Shown here piece by piece: positions 56,536 through 64,000 of a DNA stretch of 64,000 nt. The stretch is from Dinoroseobacter sp034111085 (lineage in GTDB: Bacteria > Pseudomonadota > Alphaproteobacteria > Rhodobacterales > Rhodobacteraceae). The stretch covers positions 19,314-83,313 of the forward strand of contig JAWUXZ010000062.1 of the NCBI GenBank assembly GCA_034111085.1. The letters are read 5' to 3'. The notes under the pieces were generated by a model that saw only the letters and a program-made list of their open reading frames with translations, did not search any database and was not told the origin of the DNA. How positions within the stretch are numbered: the stretch's first letter is position 1; every line of letters begins with the position of its first letter. Position numbers and translations under genes: made by a program.

Positions 56536-57705
56536 ATGCGTATTCTTTCCCTCGCCGCCGCCGGGCTTTTGGCCCTAAGCACATCTGCATCTGCACAATG
56601 CGGCGGTAATTTTAGCGCTTTTGTTCAAGGCCTTAAGGCCGAAGCTGTCCAGCAAGGCCATGCTCAGTCCACCGTCGACACCTTCTTCCGCTCAGTCCAG
56701 CAAGACCCGCGCACACTTCGTGCAGATGGTGCGCAAGGCGTGTTCAAGATCGGATTTACCGAATTTGCACGCCGTGTGATCAGCCAAGGTCGCATGGACA
56801 GCGGACGGCGCAACGCGGATCGCTACGACGCCATTTTCGATGAGATCGAGGCGCGCTTTGGTTTGCCACGCGGCGTGATGCTCGCCTTCTGGGCCCTCGA
56901 GACCGATTATGGCAGCTTCCAGGGTGACTATAACACGGTCAATTCGCTGGTGACGCTGTCCCATGATTGCCGCCGCCCAGAGCTGTTTCGACCGCAAGTC
57001 TTTGCAGCAATTGAGTTATTTGAGAACGGTGATCTTGACCCGACAACCACAACTGGCGCGTGGGCGGGCGAGATCGGCATGTTCCAGATGCTGCCTGAAG
57101 ACATCCTGACCAAGGGGATCGACGGCGATGGTGATGGACATGTCTATCTGAAAACCTCGCAGGCTGACGCGCTTTTGTCGGGTGCGAATATGCTGTCTAG
57201 TCTTGGCTGGCGGCGCGACGAGCCTTGGTTGCAAGAAGTCGCGGTCCCAACAAATCTGGATTGGAGCATAGCTGGCTTGCAGACCACCAGAACTGGCGCG
57301 GAATGGGCCGCGATGGGGATCACGCCTCGGTGGGGAAGCCTTCGCGGCGACCTACCAGCGTCGTTGATCTTGCCGAAAGGGCGCAAGGGGCCGGCCTTCC
57401 TCGGTTACCCAAACTTCAACGTCTATTTCGAGTGGAATCAAAGCTATGTCTACGTGACCGCGGCGGCCTATTTCGCCACGCGGCTGCAAGGTGCCCCGAT
57501 TTTCACCCCCGGAAATCCAGACCCGGTCATGTCTGATCGCGAGATGCGGTCGCTGCAAACAAAACTTGCAGCGCGCGGGCATGATGTTGGCAAGATTGAC
57601 GGCATCTTAGGGGCCGGAACCCGCGCTGCGGTACGCGCCGAACAGGTCCGTCTTGGCCTTCCCGCCGACGCATGGCCCACCCGCGAGCTTCTTAACCGTC
57701 TGTAA
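56536..57705 (+). CDS. Lytic murein transglycosylase, MltB type, with peptidoglycan-binding domain
   Basis: Cleaves the MurNAc-GlcNAc bond to form anhydro-muropeptides. It is 389 residues. The signal peptide is MRILSLAAAGLLALSTSASA, and the catalytic Glu is in FWALETDYGSFQGDYNT. Core motifs are GEIGMFQMLPEDI and YVYVTAAAYFATRL. A C-terminal PG_binding_1 domain (LQTKLAARGHDVGKIDGILG) covers the last 60 residues. It acts in the periplasm. An inverted repeat follows before smc. Confidence 0.93.
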   Translation: MRILSLAAAGLLALSTSASAQCGGNFSAFVQGLKAEAVQQGHAQSTVDTFFRSVQQDPRTLRADGAQGVFKIGFTEFARRVISQGRMDSGRRNADRYDAIFDEIEARFGLPRGVMLAFWALETDYGSFQGDYNTVNSLVTLSHDCRRPELFRPQVFAAIELFENGDLDPTTTTGAWAGEIGMFQMLPEDILTKGIDGDGDGHVYLKTSQADALLSGANMLSSLGWRRDEPWLQEVAVPTNLDWSIAGLQTTRTGAEWAAMGITPRWGSLRGDLPASLILPKGRKGPAFLGYPNFNVYFEWNQSYVYVTAAAYFATRLQGAPIFTPGNPDPVMSDREMRSLQTKLAARGHDVGKIDGILGAGTRAAVRAEQVRLGLPADAWPTRELLNRL

Positions 57706-57742
57706 AGAAATAGCGCAAATCGCAAGGTTCTGAACCACAACA

Positions 57743-57781
57743 CGCCCCGTCTTGACAGATTGTGAACCTGTTTGCGGGGCG
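57743..57781. repeat. Inverted repeat between convergent transglycosylase and smc genes
   Basis: CGCCCCG (57743-57749) pairs with CGGGGCG (57775-57781). An inner ACAG/CTGT pair may extend the stem. No T run follows on either strand. It could act as a bidirectional transcript end. A small palindrome GGTTCTGAACC lies at 57726-57736. Confidence 0.5.
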
Positions 57782-57809
57782 TTCGATCACTGCATATTGC
57801 AGGCCTCAG

Positions 57810-60800
57810 TTAAGCAACCAGCGTTGCGGCCTTTTTCAGATCGACGCTGACCAACTGGCTGACGCCTTGTTCACCCATCGTCACACCGAACAGCCTGTCC
57901 ATACGGCTCATGGTGACGGCGTGGTGCGTAATGATCAGGAAGCGAGTTTCCGTGCGACGGGTCATCTCGTCCAATAGGTCACAAAACCGCGTGACGTTGG
58001 CGTCATCGAGCGGCGCATCCACCTCGTCGAGCACGCAGATAGGCGCGGGATTGGCGAGGAAAACCGCAAAGATCAACGCCAGCGCGGTCAAGGTCTGCTC
58101 GCCCCCCGACAACAGCGATAGGGTCGACAGCTTCTTGCCCGGCGGTTGGCACATGATCTCAAGCCCGGCTTCCAACGGGTCATCGGATTCGACCAACACC
58201 AGCTTGGCCTCACCGCCGCCGAACAAGTGCGCAAACAGGGTGCCGAAACTGCGGTTCACTTCTTCAAATGCAGTTAACAGGCGTTCGCGCCCTTCGCGGT
58301 TCAGGCTGGCAATCCCGAGGCGCAGTTTTTTGATCGCCTCTCCCAGATCAGCCTTCTCGCTGGCAAGCGTGTCATGCTCGGTCTGCACCTCTTTGGCGTC
58401 TTCTTCAGCGCGTAAGTTCACCGCGCCCAGCGCGTCACGTTGGCGTTTCAGCCGCGCCAATTCAATTTCAATCGCGTCGCCTGCGGGCAGCTTTTCGGGA
58501 TCCGCACCAAGACCTTCGAGCAGCGCTTCTGGCGTAGTGTTCAACGCTTCCTCAATTCGCTCACCCGCGAGGACCACCGCATCGCTGGCGGCCTCACTGC
58601 GCGCCTCAGCCGCTGCCCTTGCCTCACGTGCCTCGCCCGCTTTGGTGGCCGCGTCGCGCGCCGTTTGAGCGGCCTCGCGCAGGGTGGATTCAGCCGTCGA
58701 AAGCTTGTCTGCGGCGGATGCCTTACGGGCTTCGCCCTTCGCAACTTCCTGCTGAAGTGCTTCGCGCTTGGCTGCGAGTTCTTCGGGCGCGGCGCTGGCA
58801 TCTTTCAGCTCGGTCTCGTTTTCACTGCGGCGCTCGGCAAGTTCGGTTCCGCGCGCTGTTGCTGTGTCAAGGCGGTGCTGCCAGCCGCTCATTTCCTTGA
58901 CGATTTCTTGGCGGCGCTTTTCACGCGCCTCGCCTGTGCGGCGCAGATCGTCTTGTTCGGCGCGCCGCGCCATCATTGTCATACGTGCGGCTTCGACCGT
59001 CACGCGCACCTCGTCGAGAGTGCCGCGCGCTTGGCCAAGATCGGCCAGCCCAACCAGAGTAACTTCTGCATCGCGCAATGCGGTGCGTGCCTCAGTCGCC
59101 ACATCGGCGTAGCGGGTCATGGCTTGGGCAAGACTGTCGAGCTTGCCACCTGCAAGATTAAAATCTGCCTCCGCCCGGCTGAGCGCACGACTGGCATCGG
59201 CAACCGCACTGTCGGCTTCGCGGCGCGCAAAACGTGCGGTTTTATCGGATTCAGTGGCGTTGGACAAAGCGATTTGCGCAATCTCGTGGGCGGCGCGGGC
59301 GGTCCCGGCTAACGTTTCCAACTGCTCCAAATCCGCCTTCAGCCCGGACAGTCTGTTGATCTGTTGCAAGCGCGCTGCGGCCGCAGATGGCGCGTCTTTC
59401 GCGGCCATCGCAAACCCGTCCCAGCGCCACAGATCGCCCGCTCGGCTGACCAGCCGTTGGCCAGGGCGCAACTTGGATTGCAGTGCCATGCCTTGGGACG
59501 CGTCCTCCACCAGTGCGGTTTGGGACAAGCGGCGCGTCAATGCAGCGGGCGCCTCAACGAATCCGGCCAGCGGTGTCACGCCGGACGGCAAAGATGCCGC
59601 ATCATCGTATCCGGGCAAACGTACCCAGCCCGAGCCCACTTCCGTTTCTGGGTATTTCAGGTCGTCGGACAGAGCGGCGCCGAGTGCTGCCTCAAGCCCC
59701 GCCTTCACGGTGATCTGGTCGAGGATTTGGCCCTTGGCACCTGTATCCCGGTCCAGAAGGCGTGAGATTGCTGAGACCTCGGCGTTGAGCGCGGAGGCCT
59801 CGCCTTCGGCTTCAGAGCGTGTCGCGCGCGCATCAATCTCGGCGGCCTGGGCGTCGGACCGGACGGCATCCGCGTTTGTCAGATTGGCCTCTGCGGCTTC
59901 GGACGCAACCCGTGAAGCGGCATCGCGATCATGCGCTTCTGCCATCGCACCCTGAGCCGACGCGCGTTTGGTTTCGGCCTCAGCCCGCGCGGTGGCGGCA
60001 GTTTGTTGTTCGGCCTCAGCCCGCTCAGCGCTACGGCTATAGTCTGCCACAAGCCGTTCTGCCGACTGGTGACGCGCCGCCAAACGGGCCACGTCTTCGT
60101 TCAGTTCGGTCAAGGCGGCTTCGCGCTCGCTTAACACATCGCCTGCATTGCGCGCCGAAATATCAGCCTCGCCGAGTTTCTTAGCGTGACCGTTTCCAGC
60201 CTTCTCAAGCTCTCGTTGCTCCCATGTCAGCATCTCGATCGTCTGGCCCGCATCGCGGTTCAACGCGGACTCGCGCGCGGCGTCTTTATCGATCTGCTCA
60301 ATCCGCGCGGTTAGTGTCGCGATCCGCTCACGGGCGCGGTCGGCTTGGTCCGACAAGGTGTCGCGCTGGACCAGCAGGCGTTGGACCACAGCGGCGGCGA
60401 TGGCATCTTCTTCGCGCAGACCCGGCAGAAGGTCTTCGGCATTCTGGCGCGCTGTCTCGGCGGTGCGGCCGGCACGCTCGGCCTCTGACGCCTCGGTCAT
60501 ACGGGTCCGCAACGTGTCGCGCGCAATCAAAGCGGCCTCATCAGCTTCGCGCCAGCGACGATAAAGCAGCAACCCTTCGGCGTGACGAATGCTGGTTCCG
60601 ATCTCGCGGTAGCGCGCGGCTTGACGGGCTTGGCGGGCGAGCTGCGCAAGTTGCGTTGTCAGCCCTTCCAATACGTCCTCCACACGGGTCAAGTTCGCCT
60701 CGGCCCCGTTCAACTTCAACTCTGCCTCATGGCGGCGTTGGTAAAGACCGCTGATCCCGGCAGCTTCTTCAAGGATACGGCGGCGCGCTTTGGGACGTGC

Positions 60801-61262
60801 GTTAATCAATTCGCTGATCTGGCCTTGACGCACGAGCGCCGGAGAATGCGCCCCTGTAGAGGCATCTGCGAACAACATCTGCACATCGCGTGCCCGCACA
60901 TCCCTGCCAGCTGCCTTGTAGGCGCTGCCCACATCGCGGGTAATTCGCCGGATAATTTCCAGCTGATCAGTCTCGTTGAAACCGGCGGGCGCAAGGCGCT
61001 CACTATTGTCGATGGTCAGCGAGACTTCCGCGAAATTGCGAGCACTGCGCGACGCGGCCCCGGCGAATATCACGTCTTCCATACCACCACCGCGCATAGC
61101 GGTCGGGCGGTTCTCACCCATCACCCAGCGCAGGGCCTCCAGCAGATTCGACTTGCCGCATCCGTTGGGGCCAACCACGCCTGTGAGGCCGTCCGTGATC
61201 AGAAGATCCGTCGGGTCCACGAAGCTTTTGAAGCCGTTGAGACGAAGGCGAGTGAAACGCAA
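57810..61262 (-). CDS. smc: Chromosome segregation protein SMC
   Basis: Condensin ATPase that organises the chromosome. It is 1150 residues. The N-terminal head has Walker A GPNGCGKSN at 31-39. Long coiled coils rich in Ala/Glu/Arg flank the hinge at about residues 510-620. The C-terminal head has the ABC signature LSLLSGGEQTLTALALIF and Walker B ICVLDEVDAPLDD. Length and layout are normal for alphaproteobacteria. The partner genes scpA and scpB are not in the window. Confidence 0.96.
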   Translation of the reverse strand: MRFTRLRLNGFKSFVDPTDLLITDGLTGVVGPNGCGKSNLLEALRWVMGENRPTAMRGGGMEDVIFAGAASRSARNFAEVSLTIDNSERLAPAGFNETDQLEIIRRITRDVGSAYKAAGRDVRARDVQMLFADASTGAHSPALVRQGQISELINARPKARRRILEEAAGISGLYQRRHEAELKLNGAEANLTRVEDVLEGLTTQLAQLARQARQAARYREIGTSIRHAEGLLLYRRWREADEAALIARDTLRTRMTEASEAERAGRTAETARQNAEDLLPGLREEDAIAAAVVQRLLVQRDTLSDQADRARERIATLTARIEQIDKDAARESALNRDAGQTIEMLTWEQRELEKAGNGHAKKLGEADISARNAGDVLSEREAALTELNEDVARLAARHQSAERLVADYSRSAERAEAEQQTAATARAEAETKRASAQGAMAEAHDRDAASRVASEAAEANLTNADAVRSDAQAAEIDARATRSEAEGEASALNAEVSAISRLLDRDTGAKGQILDQITVKAGLEAALGAALSDDLKYPETEVGSGWVRLPGYDDAASLPSGVTPLAGFVEAPAALTRRLSQTALVEDASQGMALQSKLRPGQRLVSRAGDLWRWDGFAMAAKDAPSAAAARLQQINRLSGLKADLEQLETLAGTARAAHEIAQIALSNATESDKTARFARREADSAVADASRALSRAEADFNLAGGKLDSLAQAMTRYADVATEARTALRDAEVTLVGLADLGQARGTLDEVRVTVEAARMTMMARRAEQDDLRRTGEAREKRRQEIVKEMSGWQHRLDTATARGTELAERRSENETELKDASAAPEELAAKREALQQEVAKGEARKASAADKLSTAESTLREAAQTARDAATKAGEAREARAAAEARSEAASDAVVLAGERIEEALNTTPEALLEGLGADPEKLPAGDAIEIELARLKRQRDALGAVNLRAEEDAKEVQTEHDTLASEKADLGEAIKKLRLGIASLNREGRERLLTAFEEVNRSFGTLFAHLFGGGEAKLVLVESDDPLEAGLEIMCQPPGKKLSTLSLLSGGEQTLTALALIFAVFLANPAPICVLDEVDAPLDDANVTRFCDLLDEMTRRTETRFLIITHHAVTMSRMDRLFGVTMGEQGVSQLVSVDLKKAATLVA

Positions 61263-61526
61263 TGGGGGCGACTCGGGTTAAAACTGTTCGACAGTAGCAT
61301 TGGCAATGGCCCTGCACGTGTCAACATGAGTGCACCGGATGTGGCCGAATTTGACCATCTATCCACAACATATGGGCGTTCTACTCCTTATCAGCCGGGT
61401 AAGGCGTCCCAAATTGGCAAATTTAGCGAGCGCGAGATTCTGCAACCCGGCAATGGACGCCCAATTCATTCAAGCGGTCGTAATTGCTTCAAAAAAAGGC
61501 CTGCGTGCAAGAGGCGGAGATGCTTT

Positions 61527-61542
61527 TTGCAATCGAATGCAA
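61527..61542 (+). promoter_or_regulatory. LacI-type operator 1 (near-perfect palindrome)
   Basis: TTGCAATCGAATGCAA is a 16-bp dyad with one mismatched pair and a central CG, the form of LacI-family operators. It lies just upstream of the candidate -35 box. Its centre is 56 bp from that of operator 2. Confidence 0.65.
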
Positions 61543-61550
61543 AAAAATGC

Positions 61551-61580
61551 TTGCTTGCGCGCCCACACGTTGTCTAGCCT
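61551..61580 (+). promoter_or_regulatory. Candidate promoter of the sugar ABC operon
   Basis: TTGCTT (61551-61556) and TAGCCT (61575-61580) with an 18-bp spacer. It lies between the two operators, so repressor binding, possibly with looping, would block it. Matched by eye. Confidence 0.4.
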
Positions 61581-61582
61581 TG

Positions 61583-61598
61583 TTGCAATCGATTGCAA
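61583..61598 (+). promoter_or_regulatory. LacI-type operator 2 (perfect palindrome)
   Basis: TTGCAATCGATTGCAA is a perfect 16-bp palindrome with a central CG. It lies where transcription from the candidate promoter would begin, 42 bp before the ATPase ATG. The regulator gene is not in the window and may lie beyond the right edge. Confidence 0.75.
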
Positions 61599-61640
61599 AA
61601 CTATGCAGCGAGCGCCCAGCGCGCTTCCAGGGGGACGAAA

Positions 61641-62693
61641 ATGGCCGAGATCAAGTTGCAGAATATCTGCAAGCGTTGGGGCAGTTTTATCGGCGTCGAC
61701 AACTTCAACCTTACGATTGCGGATCAGGAATTCCTAGTTCTTCTCGGACCCTCGGGCTGCGGTAAGACCACGACGATGAGAATGATTGCGGGACTTGAGG
61801 AAGCCACCAGCGGCGACATCATCGTCGACGGCAAGCGCATCAACGATCTGGACCCCAAGGATCGCGACGTGGCGATGGTGTTCCAAAGTTACGCCCTCTA
61901 CCCGAACATGAACGTCTACGAGAATATCCGCTTTCCTTTGAAGGTGCGTAAGATCCCCGAGGCAGAGCATGACGACCGGGTGCGCCGTGCCTCGGCCATG
62001 GTCGAGCTTGACGATTTTCTGCACCGTAAACCGGCGGAACTTTCGGGCGGTCAACGCCAGCGCGTTGCCCTTGCCCGTGCCATCGTACGCGAACCAAACG
62101 TGTTCTTGATGGACGAACCGCTGTCGAACCTGGACGCTAAGCTACGCGTCTCGACCCGCGCGCAGATCAAGAACCTGAGCCACGAGTTGAAGGTCACGAC
62201 CATCTACGTGACCCACGATCAGATCGAGGCCATGACCTTGGCCGACCGCGTTGTCGTGATGAAAAGTGGCCTCGTCCAACAGGTCGGCACGCCCACCGAT
62301 ATCTACGACACCCCCGCCAACACGTTTGTGGCCAGCTTCATCGGCAACCCGGCAATGAACCTGCTGGACGGCGAGATCAAAGGCGGCGTGTTTGAGACCG
62401 AATCCGTTAAGATCACCGGCCTGAAGGCCAAGAATGGTCCGGTAACGCTGGGCTTCCGGGCCGAAGATGCAAGCGTTGCTATGGAAGGCGGCGGACAGAT
62501 CAACGCGCCCGCATACACGATGGAGCTGTTGGGCGACGCCACGATGATTTCGGTGCGTAGCCGGGGCCAGTTGGTCGCGGTCAAAGCATCCAAAGACTAC
62601 CGCGCGGAGATCGGACAACACGTGTCGATGACCGTGCCGGCAGATATTTGCCATCTATTTGATGCGCAAACCGGAGAGCGCTTGGTGGGCTAA
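61641..62693 (+). CDS. Carbohydrate ABC transporter ATP-binding protein, UgpC/MsmK type
   Basis: Energises sugar import at the inner membrane. It is 350 residues. Walker A GPSGCGKT is at 36-43, signature LSGGQ at 134-138, and Walker B FLMDEP at 155-160. The C-terminal regulatory TOBE domain includes LGFRAEDASV, as in the sugar-importer subfamily. ATG at 61641 starts the family N-terminus; a longer frame from 61593 runs over the operator region. It lies 57 bp before the binding-protein gene. Confidence 0.92.
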   Translation: MAEIKLQNICKRWGSFIGVDNFNLTIADQEFLVLLGPSGCGKTTTMRMIAGLEEATSGDIIVDGKRINDLDPKDRDVAMVFQSYALYPNMNVYENIRFPLKVRKIPEAEHDDRVRRASAMVELDDFLHRKPAELSGGQRQRVALARAIVREPNVFLMDEPLSNLDAKLRVSTRAQIKNLSHELKVTTIYVTHDQIEAMTLADRVVVMKSGLVQQVGTPTDIYDTPANTFVASFIGNPAMNLLDGEIKGGVFETESVKITGLKAKNGPVTLGFRAEDASVAMEGGGQINAPAYTMELLGDATMISVRSRGQLVAVKASKDYRAEIGQHVSMTVPADICHLFDAQTGERLVG

Positions 62694-62750
62694 CCCCCAT
62701 GCGCATACGGGGCAGACAAACATGCCCCATTTCTACAGGGAGACTACCAA

Positions 62751-63983
62751 ATGAAACTCAGAACTTTTGCTATGGCAGGCGCGTTTGCGCTGACCAGCAC
62801 AGCAGCCTTCGCAGCTTGCGGCATCGACAGCGGTCGCGTCAGCATTGTTGGCAACGAATTCCCCGCCATCCAGACCATCGGTGCGGGCGCAATGGCCTGT
62901 GCCGGCGATAGCGTCGAGGTAACGACGAACCTCACCGCCGATCACCAGACCATCAACCTGCCGGGTATGAGCGGAAATCCTGCTGAGTACACCTCAGCGA
63001 TTATCGCAAACTCCTCCATCGTCGCGTTGATCAACGAAGGCGTTATCCGCCCTCTGGATGATCTGGTTGCAGCCTATGGCCAAAACCTCCAGCAGAACCA
63101 GCTGATCACCATCGGTGGTGAAGTGATGGCCGTCGCCTTTATGGCAAACGCACAGCACCTCGTTTACCGGTCCGACGTTCTTGAGCAGATCGGTGTTGAG
63201 GCCCCCAAAACTTACGAAGAATTGCTGGCCGCTGCCGAAATGATCCGCGACCAAGACATCATGCAGTATCCTGTCAGCGGTGCGTATGCTGCAGGTTGGA
63301 ACCTTGCCCAAGAATTCAACAACATGTTCATCGGCTTCGGTGGCGAGTTCTTTGAGCCCGGCACAGCCGAGCCTTCGATCAACTCCGCCGCAGGTGTTGC
63401 AACGCTTGAGATGCTCAAGTCGCTGTCGGAATACATGAACCCCGACTTCCTGACCCATGACAGCAACGCAGCTGCCGCCGAATGGAAAGCTGGCAACGTC
63501 GCGATGATGAACATGTGGGGCAGCCGTGCCGGTGCATGGTCCGCAGAAGATGGCTTTGATCCTGCGATCATCGATGCCACCGAGTTTGGTGGACCGATGA
63601 CTGTTGGTGGCGGCTCCATCCCAGCATCCACCCTGTGGTGGGACGGCTTCACCGTTGGCGCGAATATCTCTGACGAAGATGCAGAGGCGACCTTCAAAGC
63701 GCTCATCAGCGCGACCGACCCATCGATCTTGAACGAAGAAACCATGACCCTCGCGGTCTGGCTGATCGACGGCTACGAGCCAACAGCAGCAGCATCAGGT
63801 GTATTTGCAGCGGCAAACGCTGGCACCGTGCCTTACCCCATGTTGCCATTCATGGGCCTGATGCACAGCGCACTGGGCGCCGAGCTGTCCGACTTCATGC
63901 AGGGCAACGAGAGTGCCGAGGACGCGTTGTCTGACGTCGAAGCAGCCTACATCGCTGCGGCCAAGGAAAAGGGCTTCCTCTAA
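62751..63983 (+). CDS. Carbohydrate ABC transporter substrate-binding protein
   Basis: It is 410 residues, complete. The signal peptide is MKLRTFAMAGAFALTSTAAFA, with GGGAGAC upstream of the ATG as ribosome binding site. Family-1 solute-binding features are visible: MAVAFMANAQHLVYRSDVLE, EAPKTYEELLAAAEMI, WKAGNVAMMNMWGSRAG and YIAAAKEKGFL at the end. Permease genes probably follow past the right edge. The sugar is not predictable from sequence; the operators suggest LacI-type induction. Confidence 0.9.
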   Translation: MKLRTFAMAGAFALTSTAAFAACGIDSGRVSIVGNEFPAIQTIGAGAMACAGDSVEVTTNLTADHQTINLPGMSGNPAEYTSAIIANSSIVALINEGVIRPLDDLVAAYGQNLQQNQLITIGGEVMAVAFMANAQHLVYRSDVLEQIGVEAPKTYEELLAAAEMIRDQDIMQYPVSGAYAAGWNLAQEFNNMFIGFGGEFFEPGTAEPSINSAAGVATLEMLKSLSEYMNPDFLTHDSNAAAAEWKAGNVAMMNMWGSRAGAWSAEDGFDPAIIDATEFGGPMTVGGGSIPASTLWWDGFTVGANISDEDAEATFKALISATDPSILNEETMTLAVWLIDGYEPTAAASGVFAAANAGTVPYPMLPFMGLMHSALGAELSDFMQGNESAEDALSDVEAAYIAAAKEKGFL

Positions 63984-64000
63984 AGCCTGAGCCTTCGGGG

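Larger units (their letters stand above)
61263..61640 (+). promoter_or_regulatory. 378-bp smc to sugar-transporter control region
   Basis: The first 260 bp hold nothing I can identify beyond what must be the smc promoter. The last 120 bp hold the two LacI-type palindromes and a candidate promoter listed separately. Confidence 0.5.

Noticed and set aside
58440..60754. Several 130-290-codon plus-strand ORFs inside smc
   Set aside because: They are GC-rich, low-complexity shadows of the SMC coiled coil, without start signals or family features.
61263..61577. Plus-strand ORF 60582-61577 continuing past the smc start
   Set aside because: It is antisense to smc, with no family match and no ribosome binding site.

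Overview
This 64 kb window reads as ordinary chromosome of an alphaproteobacterium of the Rhodobacterales (Roseobacter group / Rhodobacteraceae). The evidence is gene content and order: the tRNA-Trp-secE-nusG-rplKA-rplJL-rpoB block; an incomplete regulatory PTS (HPr, EIIA, short HPr kinase, RapZ) joined to a ChvG/ChvI two-component system and divergent from pckA; the pdxJ-acpS-lepB-rnc-era-recO cluster next to rsh and rpoZ; etfBA near a 3-hydroxybutyryl-CoA dehydrogenase; and a methylsuccinyl-CoA dehydrogenase typical of the ethylmalonyl-CoA pathway. I see no insertion sequence, prophage, CRISPR array, rRNA or plasmid-type gene.

Layout. 1-8000 (minus strand): rpoB (3' end outside the window), rplL, rplJ, rplA, rplK, nusG, secE and tRNA-Trp. 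Just upstream of the tRNA, where relatives often keep a tuf gene, there are only fused scraps of EF-Tu coding sequence. 8300-13650 (minus): lipoprotein, M48 peptidase, DUF898 membrane protein and parC, the last three joined by 4-nt overlaps. 13780-20600: SH3 protein, short-chain dehydrogenase, HIG1-like protein, cobalamin adenosyltransferase, etfBA, a DUF6473-like protein, a hydroxyacyl-CoA dehydrogenase and an acyltransferase. 20640-27060: ptsH, EIIA, rapZ, hprK, chvG and chvI on the minus strand and pckA divergent from them, a block linking carbon status and envelope stress to gluconeogenesis. 27100-33900: modABC, a TSUP permease, methylsuccinyl-CoA dehydrogenase, an NAD-dependent reductase and a META protein. 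33880-43940 (almost all minus): recO, DUF1491, era, rnc, lepB, acpS, a small secreted protein, pdxJ, DUF2062, rsh, rpoZ and folK. 44000-57700: NYN-domain protein, cytochrome c, ispH, LysE-type exporter, rnhA, TRIC channel, fmt with two deformylase-family genes, a PatB-type C-S lyase, a glutathionyl-hydroquinone reductase-like protein, a degenerate receiver domain, two cobalamin genes and a lytic transglycosylase. 57800-64000: smc, then a divergent carbohydrate ABC operon preceded by two LacI-type palindromes.

How the genes fit together. The respiratory and fatty-acid genes (etfBA, acyl-CoA and hydroxyacyl-CoA dehydrogenases) and the B12 genes (adenosyltransferase, cobC, cbiB) suit an organism that assimilates C2 units through the ethylmalonyl-CoA pathway, whose mutases need adenosylcobalamin. 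The genome is compact. Five convergent gene pairs share a 4-nt CTAG or CTAA sequence in which both stop codons are nested.

I did not find a clearly new multi-gene system. The items most worth a second look are the tuf relic beside a structurally odd tRNA-Trp, a deformylase paralogue with Gln in place of the catalytic Glu, an Asn-for-Asp receiver domain, the nested convergent stops, the paired operators before the sugar transporter, and a 54-residue ORF coupled between pdxJ and a secreted-protein gene.
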